Shown piece by piece: positions 1 through 11,811 of a stretch of DNA of 64,000 nt. Within the stretch, counting starts at the first letter, position 1. Each line of letters starts with the position of its first letter. Under the pieces are notes generated by a model. The model was not told the origin of the DNA. It was given only the letters and a program-made list of their open reading frames with translations, and ran no database searches. This stretch comes from Mimachlamys varia (taxonomy: Eukaryota > Mollusca > Bivalvia > Pectinida > Pectinidae): assembly GCA_947623455.1 (NCBI GenBank), contig OX392545.1, positions 23,361,501 through 23,425,500 of the forward strand. The letters run 5' to 3'. The translations under genes were made by a program, and so were the position numbers.

Positions 1-413
1 GAAATATCTCTACAACAATATAAAGTTATAGGTATGTTTATAATGAATTTAAATGACTCACAAATTCACAACTCACAGTAAACAATTATTTCATTGCAAT
101 TACAATTTAATTTCATGTGTATTCGCCAATCTATTTAATCAAATCTGCCATCTGGATCAATTTTCAACTTGCTTCTTGAAACCAGAATATTGGTAAAAAG
201 TTTCAGTGTTACGATACAGTGTTTTGTAAGTTGTCAGTTACCTGTTTAATCCTGCCAGGGTAAAAAAGTTAAGTACAAGAAACTTTAACTATTTAATGTC
301 AATAGTTTAGACAATGAACATGAACTCAAAAGAGCTTTCATTTCAAAACCATGTAAAAGTATGATGTAAACAAATATCTGTTGTTGCTGTAGGAGCAGAA
401 CAGATATCTGTAC

Positions 414-3400
414 CTGTCAGAAAGCTGTTCCTATTGTCCGATGTCTCCGACTGCAGCGCTCCAAGAATGGCTTGAACTTCGGCCCACAGACGACTTTCTT
501 CGGGAAATGCCAGAAACCTGAGAATTGTAACAGATATCACATATGTCAGCAATACACTTAACCTATATCTAGGAATCTGTACTAATTATTCCATGTTTTC
601 TCCATGTTTAAGATCACTTTGGGCTTCATTTTCTATAATTACAAATATGTCCATGATCTGTCGATAACGATATCAATTAGTATTATATTTCATATTAATA
701 TTTTATATTAAATTTGTCTATTTTTTAATGATTTCATTATTTAAGTTTTTTTCAACAGCAGCAGTACATAACAATCAATTCTACATAACAATCAATTCTA
801 CATAACAATCAATTCTACATAACATTCAATTCTACATAACAATCAATTCTACATAACAATCAATTCTACATAACAATCAATTCTACATAACATTCAATTC
901 TACATAACATTCAATTCTACATAGCAATCAATTCTACATAACAATCAATTCCACATAACAATCAATTCTACATAACAATCAATTCTACATAGCAATCAAT
1001 TCTACATAACAATCAATTCTACATAACATTCAATTCTACATAACAATCAATTCCACATAACAATCAATTCTACAAACAATCAATTCTACAAAACAATCAG
1101 TTCTACATAGCAATCAATTCTACATAACAATCAATTCCACATAACAATCAATTCCACATAACAATCAATTCTACATAACAATCAATTCTACATAACAATC
1201 AATTCTACATAACAATCAATTCTACATAGCAATCAATTCTACATAACAATCAATTCTACATAGCAATCAATTCTACATAACAATCAATTCTACATAGCAA
1301 TCAATTCTACATAACAATCAATTCTACATAGCAATCAATTCTACATAACAATCAATTCTACAAACAATCAATTCTACAAGACATAAGTTCAGATTTAGTT
1401 CTACATGACTTCAATTCAAACACATAATCAGTATTAATAAAAATGTATTAAGACAAATCCAGGCATTGTGTATGAAAACTGAGAGCTTACATTTCTTCCA
1501 GTAACTTGGCTGCTTCTTTAACATTTTTCCCAACTTTTTCCAGGTTGTATGCCTCAAACTGGAAATTAAAAAAACAAAAAGTTTTATCATTGTATGAAAA
1601 GTTTGCCAACTGATTGAGAATTTCTTGTGAAACACTATGACTTGCTGCAGTTGTGAAAGTGAAGACATTTTTTCAAAGTGTTTTTTTTTTTTGGAAATAT
1701 GTTTGAATTTAGGGTAGGTTACATAACATTGATCAACAGAGTTTGTTAATAGCTTGGCATTGTGTATGTATCGGAGATAGATTTAACAGTTTTTGACTAA
1801 ACACTAACACTTAAAAGTAGCTGGTTTTACCAGAAAATGGTAACACAAAAAAATACAACAGGGCATATTTGTTAAAAAGGTGAATACCTTAATCATTACA
1901 TTGATTAGCGCAAATTATTATTTATCTTGTAAAGTTTTTAAAACGAAACCATAGAATCAAAATGAAATGAGAAGACAACAGGAGAAAGAGAAAATGTTGA
2001 GTCCAGACCGGGGTTCAAACCCTGGACCTTCCAAACTCTAGACAACACTCTACCACTGAGCTACCTGGTCGCCGATGATCGACCCAGTCCAGTTCCGCTA
2101 CATTCCCCGCTCCTTTTCTCAAAGTCTTCGCCCCCGAAGACAACTAATTACAAGTTTGTATATCCCCTTGCTAAGCGTACTCTCAATGATTTAAACAAGA
2201 GTTGGCAAGCTCGCCAATTTTGTAACAGGAGAAAGAGAAAATGTAGCATCCAGATAGGGGTTAGAACCCGGGACTTTCTGGTCTCTAAACGTACATTCTA
2301 CCAACTGAGCTACCTGGTCGCCAATGATCGACCCAGTCCAGTTCAGCTACACAGGTAAGTAATAAAGTGACATGATAAAGAGAGTGCTGTCTCTGAGGCT
2401 CAAACCCTCGACCTTTGGCTCTCCAGCCAGATGTTCTACTGCTGATATAAAGGTGTGGTAAAATTAGTCAGGCGTTAGGCTTACTCCTATAACATAAGTG
2501 GCCGCTGGTCGGCCTTTTTATCATCGGATATGATTTTGCGGACTGCGACGCCTGTCAAAAAATATCTCGCCGTGTTAAACCTCTAACATTGTTGGAGTAG
2601 CGTTAGGCTCTCAAGGCTAACGTCTGGATTTTTGGCACGCTTGCCTACAAAGTGGGAGGTCCCGGGTTCGATTCTCATTCGGGTCAAATCGAAAGGAAAT
2701 TCAACACAACTAACGCTTGTAAGACAACCTAATCAATTTCGCTGTAAGTTGGCAAAAACATACAAGAGGCCCAGAGGGCCTGTATCGCTCACCTGGATAC
2801 ATTGATATCTAGGTAATCATGATAAAATATTTCCCAGGGGGTCAGTCCCACCATTAGTACAAGTTTTAATCTTGAGCACCTAGGGATGCTTCCTGCCAAA
2901 TAAGGCTGATTTCCAATCAATGGTTATGGAGAAGAAGTCGATTAAACCAATATAGCTAAATAACCCTTTTTGGCCCTGGCCTCAGCCCCCTAGGGTCAGT
3001 CCCACCATTAGTACAATTTTGAATCCTGGGCACCTAAGGATGCATCCTGCCAAATAAGGTTGATTGCCAATCAGTGGTTATGGAGAAGAAGTCGATTAAA
3101 CCAATATAGCTAAATAACCCTTTTTGGCCCTGCCCATCAGCCCCCTAGGGGGTCAGTCCCACCATTAGTACAATTTTGAATCCTGGGCACCTAAGCATGC
3201 TTCCTGCCAAAAAAGGTTGATTACCAATCAGTGGTAATGAAGAAGAAGTCGTTAATACAATGTATCAATATAGGTAAATGATATTTTAAGGCCCTACCCC
3301 TCAGCCCCCTAGGGGATCAGTCCCACCATGAGTACAATTTTGAATCCTGAGCACCTAGGGATACATGTACTTTCTGCCAAATAAGGCTGATTTCCAATGA

Positions 3401-4330
3401 TTTGTTATGGAGAAGAAGTCGCTTAAACCAATATAGCTAAATCATCCTTTTTGGCCCGCTCCTCAGCCCCCTAGGGGGGTCAGTCCCTCCATGAGTACAA
3501 TTTTGAATCCTGAGCACCTAGGGATACTTTCTGCCAAATAAGACTGATTTCCAATCAGTGGTTATGGAGAAGAAGTCGCTTTAACCAATATAGCTAAATA
3601 ACCATTTTTGGCCCCGCCCCTAAGCCCCCTAGGGAGTCAGTCCCACCATGAGTACAATTTTGAATCCTGAGCACCTAGGGATACTTCCTGCCAAATAAGG
3701 CTGATTTCCAATCAGTGGTTATGGAGAAGAAGTCGCTTAAACCAATATAGCTAAATAACCCTTTTTGGCCCCGCCCCTCAGCCCCAGAGGGGGTCAGTCC
3801 CACCATGAGTACATTTTGAATCCTGGGCCCCCAAGGATGCTTCCTGCCAAATTAGGTTGATTTCCTTTCAGTGGTTATGGAGGAGAAGTCGTTTAAAGAA
3901 ATTGTTGACGGACGACGGAAGGACGGACGACAGACGGACGGACGACGGACGCCATGGTATGCCATAAGCTCACCTCGGTCCTTCGGACCAAGTGAGCTAA
4001 TAATAATAAAAGAAATGATACATCAACAAAAGCTGAATATAGGTGATTCCAATTAATGTACATCTTTTTACATATACTCAGAATCATTAACATAAGGCTA
4101 TAATTTAACTTGAAAGGCATTATAAATCATCCCATCCCTACCACAGATTACATCAGAGATACATTGAATAAACACTCGGTTGTCGTTACCTGAATTGAAA
4201 AGTTTTGCGGGAACAAAGTTCGTGCTGTTATCATCCATGCCTTAGCTGCAAACGGGTCGGTTTTCATGCACGATCGTGCACGTGAAACGAGCCAGTCCTC
4301 GTCAGAAAGTTTCTGGCAAACTGCTGCCAT
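414..4330 (-). CDS. INTS10: Integrator complex subunit 10, N-terminal exons (partial)
   Basis: Three coding exons read on the minus strand: 4330-4190 (47 codons, from the ATG at 4330-4328), 1558-1491 and 517-414. Donors are GTAACG, GTAAGC and GTACAG; the acceptors are AG; phases join cleanly (0, then 2, then 1). The product starts [19 protein letters not shown] and continues through [20 protein letters not shown], then [20 protein letters not shown], then [20 protein letters not shown]. This follows the known N-terminus of INTS10 (AAKAW-ITAR-L-P---F-IQ, then MF--FP at the same spacing). Known role: scaffold subunit of the nuclear Integrator complex, in its arm module, which terminates and processes snRNA and paused RNA polymerase II transcripts. 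The remaining exons (human protein about 710 aa) lie left of position 1. It is divergent from PCBD. Identification is by family memory, not by search. Confidence 0.86.
766..1380. repeat. 17-bp minisatellite
   Basis: About 36 tandem copies of a 17-bp unit, ACATAACAATCAATTCT, with few variants (AACATTC, AGCAATC, one 2-bp loss at TACAAACAATC). It lies in INTS10 intron 2. No spacers and no unique sequence between units, so it is not a CRISPR array. Confidence 0.95.
1977..2352 (-). mobile_element. Two adjacent copies of a tRNA-derived SINE
   Basis: On the minus strand, 2073-2001 and 2322-2247 each read as a degenerate tRNA: an A-box-like word (TAGCTCAGTGGTAGAGT or TAGCTCAGTTGGTAGAAT) followed by a B box (GGGTTTGAACCCC or GGGTTCTAACCCC). 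Both copies share flanks beyond the tRNA part: ACAGGAGAAAGAGAAAATG on the left (plus strand) and ATGATCGACCCAGTCCAGTT on the right, so this is one SINE family inserted or duplicated twice. A third, weaker tRNA-like block lies at 2375-2450. Not functional tRNAs: the stems are imperfect. It sits in INTS10 intron 1. Confidence 0.7.
2455..2700 (+). mobile_element. Dispersed repeat with tRNA-like end
   Basis: 2495-2602 carries GGCCGCTGGTCGGCCTTTTT and the rest of a block that recurs at about 50410-50522. It is followed at 2605-2690 by a tRNA-like B box, GGTTCGATTCTC. Probably a composite SINE; boundaries not defined. Confidence 0.5.
2762..4000 (+). mobile_element. Pearl/HINE-like tandem-repeat element, subfamily 1
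   Basis: Starts with ACAAG, then the short palindrome AGGCCC-AGA-GGGCCT, then an arm GCTCACCTGG. Next come about seven monomers of about 155-160 bp, each with CAGTCCCACCAT and GAGAAGAAGTCG. Then a GACGGACGACGGACG tract and a terminal hairpin at 3967-3998 (GCTCACCTCGGTCC, loop TTC, GGACCAAGTGAGC) ending CTAA. The layout of 5' subterminal arm, core tandem repeats and 3' stem-loop is that described for bivalve Pearl and Helentron-associated elements (established knowledge); the assignment is inference. No coding capacity. It occupies INTS10 intron 1. Confidence 0.72.
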
Positions 4331-4802
4331 ACCGAGGATAATTATCAATGCAAATAGAAGTGTCAAGTTGTCGACATCGTATAGGCCTACAAAACACACT
4401 TTGTCGGATACATTGAAGGAACTCTTCACGTGGAGGCGAAAAACTTAAGAACGGAAATACTGATTAGATTATAAATGCCAACACAATCAAAATTTCCGGA
4501 TAATCATAATTTTATACAGTACATCTTAGCATCTTTTGATATGTTGATTATATTAAAACACTTTTACACGAATTCAAAGAAGTTAAATATAGTCTTTGTT
4601 GGTAAATATCTTCACATAAAACAAAATGGACACTTTGATGGAAAATATATTCGGATTTGGTTTGTGATTTAGTTTCTACCAAACCGGCAAGGTGCTTGAC
4701 TTGACAATCGATATTATCACATAAATGATCGGTGTTTGTACGGGTTTTAGTCGACAGATATTCTCCCGCTATTTTGCATTTACTTCAAGATATCTCTCAA
4801 AA
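4331..4802. promoter_or_regulatory. Shared divergent promoter region of INTS10 and PCBD
   Basis: 472 bp separate the two start codons, which point away from each other. No TATA box at a convincing distance on either side; AT-rich. It must contain both 5' UTRs and promoters unless further 5' exons exist. Inference from gene positions. Confidence 0.5.
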
Positions 4803-7800
4803 ATGGTAAGATTGTAATGTAAGGTTGTTATTCATGCATTACCGTAAAATACACATGTACGCACAGGAACAAAATATCTTCGTTATAACAATGCAAGTCG
4901 TCAGTGGACAAGATCATGGTTATACTGATAAAGGTCACAACTTATATATTCTGTTGCCCATTATAAAACGAAATAATCTGTTTTGTACGAGACAGACTAC
5001 TAAACACTAACAAGTTGGAAATAAATATTTGCCTCTGATAATAACCTGTGCGAAAAAGCCCCACTATACACTGTAGGAGCCCTGCACCTTAGCAAGAAGA
5101 TATTTTATGAAAGATACAATGAATGCACCTTTCGGCTGTTCAGTATGATGAAATAAAGGAATTTGTAGGCATATAGAACATTTACGAATGATATCAAGAT
5201 GCTTTACATTCTACTGCTATGAGGAAGAACATTTAATGGGCGAACATTTGAACCCGGGACCAAGCACTAAACTCGAGAACAGTTCTAGATCTCTACTAGT
5301 TCCATTGTGTATACACTTGCGTTAGAGTTTGAGTCTTTGTCAGACAGTCTTATAATTAAGTTGAACTTTTCATAGTGTGTTAAACTATTACATACCCATA
5401 TGCACAGCTGGCTACGTTGTCCGAAGGGTTAATTTCTGACTCTGACCCGCTAAATATTTGGACGACAGGCGGGTGCAAGAATCAGAATTCCCCCTTAGTT
5501 AAAAAGTGGAAATTTTACCGACCAGTGCAAGCCGTGTTAACGTTGGTTTACGAGACAGACTAATCGTTGGTTTACGATCTCCTGTGTCTTGATTAAATGT
5601 TTCATATTATAAAACACGGCTTAAACGGCGACCTGTGCATGTGGGCGGTAAAATTTCTACTTTTTAACTAAGGGAGAATTCTGACTCTCGTACCCGCCTG
5701 TCGTCCAAATATTTAGCGGGTCAGAGAGTCAGCACCCTTCGGACTACTGTGCACGCAGACAAAAACCCTAGCTCATTAGCACAGGGCATTAGTCCGAAGG
5801 GTTCTGACTCTATGATTCGCTGAAATATTGGGACAGCTAGCGGCTCATAGAGTCAGAATTCAACCTTTCTTGAAAACTGGAAATTTTACCGACCTGTACA
5901 CAGGTCACTGTTTCCGCTGTTTTTCTAATATGAAACGTTTTTGATCACATGCAAATTAGGTATCAATAGAAAGAACAGATATTTTTCTACTAACTTACAC
6001 ATTAAATCAAGCCAAAGGAGGTCGTAAAGTAACTGTCGCCACCCATTTCTAAAAAAAATAACCAGATTTCTGGCATCTGTTTGAAGATGACCGCCTAAAG
6101 TCACGTGATTCAAAATAGATAGTTCAGAAAAAAATTCTCACGGGATCTCGAGACGCGCAGCCATTTTCAAACAGAAAATTTCCAGTTTGCAAGTAAAGGC
6201 GAATTCTGACTCTACAAGTCGCTAGCTGTCCCAGTATTTCAGCTGATCATAGAGTCAGAACCCTTCGGACTAAGGGCATATGTACAATTTCAAAATAATG
6301 TCTATACCTGTCTAATCGGAATCCCTGTCTATTCGAGCCTAGTGAGTGAGTTTGATCGGTCCCAAGATTTCCCTCTGAACTCATATCAAACTTATACAAA
6401 CTGGACACCTGTGTAAATCGGCCAAAACTATTGGTCCTAATGACATAAAAGGTTTAGACCAGTTACACTGTATTATAATTATCAGTAATGAGCTTAGTCT
6501 TAGCATATGTTTAACAGCTTCAAAAGTTACATTTCCAACTGTTGTCAATGGCCAGGGCGAAATTTAACCCTACTAACACAGATATTTCATTAATGTAAGT
6601 TGATATGTATGATTCTGGTAAAGATTATACCTAGATCAAGTATTATGTGGCCCCAACCACCACTAGAACTTTTGACAAAATTATATAGATGTCTGGGGTT
6701 AACACCAATCTGGTAAAAGCATGGGCTAGAGGAAACTTGGCTAAATAACAAGGTGCTATGACATGTACAGATATCAACTGCCTAATTTGTGTTAAATACA
6801 TAATTAAAATCACTTGGAAACACAGGTATTTACTTAGATGTATTTTCAGGCCACTGAAGCTAAACGAGCCAAGTTGTCTGACGCAGAAAGAAAGGATTTG
6901 TTATCTCCCCTGGAGGGTGTGGGTTGGACCATGGTGAAGGACAGAGATGCCATCTATAAGGAATTTCTATTTAAAGATTTCAATGAGGTATCCTTACCCT
7001 ATATATGGCTCATTTGTATAAAATATTGAACTGCATTTAACTAGTTATATTATTTTCCTTGAATACAAATATGTTTGGAGGCAAATAGAAGCATAGATTG
7101 CATAACACAAAATCTCTTTTACTGGTTATGATTTTGTTTGGTCTTATTATGATAAATAAAATTAACTGTTGTGTCAAGTTTTTATCAATAATCATGAAAA
7201 AAACAGTAAAAGATGTAAAAAAATATTTATTTACCTATGGGGTATAAAAGTTTGAGCATGAATAACTTGATGATTATATTCTTTTATCAAATACCAATGT
7301 TTTTATAATGTTCTCAGCTTGTTGTTGATGACACTTTGTTTTTATCTCTCATCAGGCATTTGGGTTTATGACGAGAGTCGCGCTGCTAGCTGACAAGATG
7401 GACCACCACCCAGAGTGGTTCAATGTTTACAACAAGGTAGGTAAAACAGATCAACTTCTGGGGTCAGAGGTCATATCAAGAGGTTAAGAGGGGGAAATTT
7501 AGGCAAAAGACTACCGTAGTTGTTTCATAAATATAGCCTTAGGTGTAATTCTGGATTTGAAGTAATTATAATGAACTATATATATTAAAGTATATAGTAA
7601 TACATATGTATTAGTATATACCAGTGTAAAAAAAAAATACTTCAGTATCTTTCTGTACCGAAATAAATATATATCATAATAAAAGTATACAGACAAGCAT
7701 CAGAGAATGTTTTAATAACTTTTATAGGACTTACATACACGGAATGTGTAGAGTGACACAAGAAGAATCCAGGGACCATATGAATTGTTAATAACAAAAC

Positions 7801-8170
7801 TTACTCTTCTCTGCATTGTCATTGTATTTGTATTGCCTGGTTGGAACTTTCTAAATGTTTGATAAGTCTGATACTGTGTATCCTCAAGTAGTTTTATACC
7901 TGTGTCAGTTAATGACAAATCAAGCATTTTTTATGATTAAAAACTTCTTATTAATTTATTAAGGGTTGACAAGCCTATTTTTTTAACAAATCAGGAACTG
8001 TTATATATACATGTAATGTAATCAAAGGGAGGTAACTCCTGTTGATTTCTTGGTTGTTTATTACCTTTCTCTTGCAGGTCCAGGTGACACTGAGTACACA
8101 TGATGTGGGTGGTCTGTCTACACGGGATGTAAAACTGGCCACGTTCATGGAGAAGGCTGCAGGCAAATAG
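4803..8170 (+). CDS. PCBD1: Pterin-4a-carbinolamine dehydratase (PCBD/DCoH)
   Basis: Complete 104-aa protein from four coding exons: 4803-4805 (ATG only, followed directly by donor GTAAG), 6850-6987, 7356-7436 and 8078-8170 (TAG). All introns are GT-AG and phase 0. Residues 60-75 contain [16 protein letters not shown], the family signature; His64 and His65 and a later His82 (STHD) match the active-site histidines. Length equals that of vertebrate PCBD1. Known role: dehydrates 4a-hydroxytetrahydrobiopterin after aromatic amino acid hydroxylation, recycling BH4; vertebrate proteins also act as dimerisation cofactor of HNF1. The 3' UTR end is not certain; an AATAAA lies at about 11286 and another near 11769. 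PCBD1 versus PCBD2 cannot be decided by eye. Confidence 0.95.
5419..5744. mobile_element. MITE with about 100-bp terminal inverted repeats
   Basis: The left end GTCCGAAGGGT with the following about 100 bp (including GCTAAATATTTGGACGACAG) is repeated inverted at the right end, ending ACCCTTCGGAC. Internal unique part is only about 120 bp. No ORF. In PCBD intron 1. Confidence 0.88.
5791..6271. mobile_element. Second MITE of the same terminal family
   Basis: Begins AGTCCGAAGGGTTCTGACTC and ends GAGTCAGAACCCTTCGGACT. The inverted repeat extends over about 100 bp with mismatches. Shares termini with its neighbour 47 bp away but has a different body. In PCBD intron 1. Confidence 0.87.
6305..6470. 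mobile_element. Short MITE-like repeat (partner at 39445-39620)
   Basis: Contains CTAATCGGAATCCCTGTCT, ACACCTGTGTAAA and a right end GGTTTAGACCAGTTACACTG. These match a second copy at 39445-39620, whose ends form an inverted repeat of about 20 bp around AACTTGTCTAAA. Confidence 0.65.
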
Positions 8171-8491
8171 ACCTCAGGTCTGATGTAGAGAACCCAGTGG
8201 GGGCTGTGACACTACAATGTATATGATGTTCAGCGATCATAAAGAACCTTTTATTACATTTTTATCTGCGAAATATTTAACATATATTGCATGGCACTGA
8301 GGGCAATATTGAATTTTATAGACTGGTCAGTCACCCAAAAATATGTATATGGACCAAAGCGAATCTCCCATATTGCCGGAAGTGACATGCAATATTTGTT
8401 ATGTTATACCAAATCTACCCAACACGACCACACAATATCGATAAAGACAGACCATAATGTCAGATGACATTTTGCTCATTGTCTGGAATAA

Positions 8492-8538
8492 TGACGTCAC
8501 TTCATTGTCTATAACGTCATCCTGCAATTATGACGTCA
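8492..8538. promoter_or_regulatory. Pair of CRE-type palindromes
   Basis: TGACGTCA occurs twice, starting at 8492 and 8531 (39 bp apart), with an ACGTCA half-type word (AACGTCAT) between. The sequence is the consensus site for CREB/ATF bZIP dimers. Function is inference; a second TGACGTCA pair occurs inside a repeat at 47148-47181. Confidence 0.4.
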
Positions 8539-9596
8539 AAATATAATAGCGTTGGCCCATAGTCCTTGACTCCGGGCCAATATACGAAAATATTGACCGG
8601 AGCAACTACTAGAATCGTACAGGCACTTAAATGAATGAAGTATTCTATACTTGATCAAACCATATGTATGATATTTTCAGGACTTCTACTTCTCATTCGA
8701 TGAATGGACTGTTTATAAACTATTAAGCAAAATTGCAAATACAAAAAAAAGTTTTCAGTTTTCAAATGAAAAGTAGTTTCACACTTCTGTGTGACTGTTG
8801 TTTCCCTGCAATACCAGTTCTTCATTATAGCATGGTTCATACCGAAGATGAAAAGTGCTTGAATTAGGGTCAGTGCTGGAAAAATGCTGGAATTTGTTCA
8901 CAAAGTGCTTGAAAAGTACTTATAACCATGCAAAGATTTATATAAAAAAAAAATCACTATTCCCTGCAAGTTTTGACAAAATATAAGTAGAACGTTGAGA
9001 AAAAGTGCCCGAAAAGTGTGTTTGAATTTTGGTATGAAAAATCTGTATGAACCAGGATAGGCTTACAGCTTGATTTTATCTAGTCATCATGTACATATGC
9101 TGAGGTTTCTGGTCCCCATTGGTGTTTCCTTTCTGCCTTAGATACACTTTGTAACGTGTACTATACATGGATATGATACTCTGTACATTCCAATATTCAT
9201 GGAAGATCCCTCTACATATATGATGTAATCTTTTTAAGTGTGACTTTGTATCGCGTATATAAACATTCATAGTATCTCATTAATCAGAGATTTGTTTTGT
9301 AAAACTGGTTGTGTACATTTAATATCATTGCCAACTTAATCCTTTCCATGGGAGAGATTGTGCATGCCTGGAGAATTAAGCCTAAATGAAATGTGTGCAT
9401 GTACACCTTATAGAAAAAATTGCCACGTTTTGAGCGGCTCTTTCTGATTTGATCATCAGAAGTATGAACATATTTTTCCAAATTCATGGCTGAAAAGCTC
9501 AATTTTATGGTAAAATGAAAAACTAATGTCATGTTTGTCACAAAGACTGCTGGTACTACAATGCAGTAGTGTGCATGGGTATCATATGACTATTAA

Positions 9597-9677
9597 CACA
9601 TTTTACCTTTGAAGACACACTTGAGTTCTTCCAATTCAAATGTTGGAAAAGTTCATTTTGGAATTTTAGGGATGAAT
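9597..9677. mobile_element. Fold-back MITE, diverged copy
   Basis: Diverged member of an about 90-bp family whose best copies read TTAACTCATTCACCCCTGAAG at the left and the inverted form at the right. Here TGAAGACACACTTGAGTTCTT and the right arm TTTTAGGGATGAATG remain. Confidence 0.6.
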
Positions 9678-10474
9678 GTCAGTTTATAAAGCTATATGAA
9701 TTGAAATTGTGTGAAATTATTGATTTTGAGTACCTGTTTGTTTTACTTGTATAATAGATCAGGAGTATTGTTCATATATCAATATATAACCAGTATATAA
9801 AATACCTGTTCATTTTTTTCTGTCGTTTACCCTTTTTCATATGTTTTCATATGTATTGATGTAATTTTCTTTATTTCTTCATGTCATTTATCAATTATAA
9901 ATGTAGTAATTGTCATGTCTTAGAAACTTTGGAGAAAACATCTTTTTCTACAATAATTACGTCTTTCCACCCATCCTTGATATCCAGTGGTGACATTGAT
10001 GCTACTGCGCTTGTACATCCCAAAGCAAAACTGAAAAACTCTGTGTGTGCCACCTTGTTGATGAGGCAAGAAGAATTGTTCGACCTTTTGATTTAAAACA
10101 AGAGAATCTAGCGGTCACATAACGGTAAAAGTTGACAAACCTTGAAATCTGGTGTCGCCCCTTTGAAATCTGCAAAGACAGCTGTCAGCCTAGCGATTGG
10201 TCAGACCAATCAAACAGCGGTCTTTGTGCTTTCAGATTTGCTACGACTTATTCCAGAGGTGTAAAGATAGTAGGTGAGTGTTATACTCTGTATATTAAGG
10301 ACTCTTCCAACCCTGATGTAGTTAAGAAAACATTTGTCTTAACCAAAATCTATCTCCACTGACCCAAAGTTTGTTATATGGTGGCGATATAAATTCTTAT
10401 TATCAAAATGTTACATGACCCCATGGCAATACACTTGAAAATCTTATTTAATGGAAGCTATATATTTTCCAACA

Positions 10475-10680
10475 AGTGGTTAAGGTGTTTCGGCATTCTA
10501 CCATTAGCCCTCCACCTCTGGGTTGCGAGTTCGAATCCCACGTGGGGCGGTTGCCAGGTACTGACCGTAGGTGGGTGGTTTTTCTCTGGGTTCTCCGGCT
10601 TTTCTCCACCTCTAAAACCTGGCATGTCCTTAAATGACCCTGGCTGTAATAGGACGTAAAACAAAATAAACCAAACCAAT
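10475..10680 (+). mobile_element. tRNA-derived SINE
   Basis: Head: AGTGGTTAAGGTG (A-box-like) and GGTTGCGAGTTCGAATCCCA (T-arm/B box). Body: GTTGCCAGGTACTG and ACCTGGCATGTCCTTAAATG. Tail: AATAAACCAAACC. A near copy lies at 21472-21671. Open frames over it on either strand are incidental. Confidence 0.85.
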
Positions 10681-11349
10681 TTTCAGACAAACAGTATATC
10701 TGTTAATTTCACATCTCTGATTTAAAACACGGTTCTTTTTCATTCTCAAAAAGTGTACATATTTAATACAAGTTTATTCATATGCTCATGTGAATGCTCA
10801 GATACAGATAGGTTTTATATTTGTGCACAAGACATCAAAAATGGTCACAAAAAAAACATTGTTGGTTGTGATGTTATCTCAATTTTCATGATAATATCTA
10901 TCATTGTTTTATAACAATATGGATTCATTATAAAGTATATTGTATGAGAAATGTGAATTATTCAGTAATATAAACTGTGCCAAAAACCTGCCATCATAGA
11001 ACAGACTGCCCAAAAAGTGCTGCCTTAACACAGATCATATTTAATTTTATAGTCAGATATTTTTTTTCTTTTAAATTTTGTGTGAAAACTAGTCTTATTG
11101 TTTCTATACATTGTATACCTGGTAGTATAAGTATTTTTGAAAATACAATTTTTGTAGTAGCTTTAATTTATTATATTTTATAACTTGTATACGTATTATA
11201 TGATATACATGAAGCGCAGGATCCTTTTGAAATGTAGGAGACTGTTATACAGTTTTTTGTCTTATTTTTAGAATTTTTGTTTTATAAAATAAAAGATAAA
11301 TTGACATTCATTATATGTATAAAGGGTGGCTGATATTGGTAAAATACCA

Positions 11350-11438
11350 TTAAATACTTTCCCCCCTGAAGACAAATTTGAACTCTTCTAAATCAAAGAC
11401 TGGATTTATTCATTATGAAATTTCAGGGTGAATAAGTT
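11350..11438. mobile_element. Fold-back MITE of the CACCCCTGAAG family
   Basis: Left arm CCCCCCTGAAGACAAATTTG, AACTCTTCTAAATC in the middle, right arm ATGAAATTTCAGGGTGAAT. Same family as the copies in the ABCG 3' flank. Confidence 0.75.
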
Positions 11439-11811
11439 TCTTTGAAAATTCTCTCTGAATGACACATTTTGATGGTAAAAAGTCAAATTCAACATAATTC
11501 ATGTTTAATTTTCAATGTCAATTAAATATCTGTATTTTTACAAATGATGTATCAGTCATTTTTCAAGACTTGAAAGTTTTACTTGCATATATACATGTAC
11601 TTAATGCATTTCCACTCAAGATGCATTTTATTAATTACCAGTAAAATAGAATAAAAAAGAAATATTTATACATTGCATAATCAATGATGTATTTTAGAAC
11701 CTGACTGCTGTGTGGTTGAGGAGCCATTATATATTTGTGTGTTCCAATGTAAATCAAGTGTGTGGTGGAATAAAATGGGCTAAAATGTAGTTATTGTATG
11801 TGTTGTTTATC

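Larger units (their letters stand above)
8171..10473. other. 3' flank of PCBD, no gene seen
   Basis: AT-rich DNA, probably partly 3' UTR. Two perfect TGACGTCA palindromes lie at 8492-8499 and 8531-8538. A small fold-back element is at 9597-9677. Open frames here are short, show no domain and have no splice context. Confidence 0.5.

Noticed and set aside
766..1380. Regular repeat resembling a CRISPR array
   Set aside because: Unit is 17 bp with no spacers; eukaryotic minisatellite.
2001..2073. tRNA gene on the minus strand
   Set aside because: A and B boxes are present but the acceptor and anticodon stems do not pair and the same flanks recur at 2224-2352, so SINE.
10408..10690. Overlapping 70-83-codon frames on both strands
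   Set aside because: They lie over a tRNA-derived SINE whose second copy (21472-21671) does not keep the frames.
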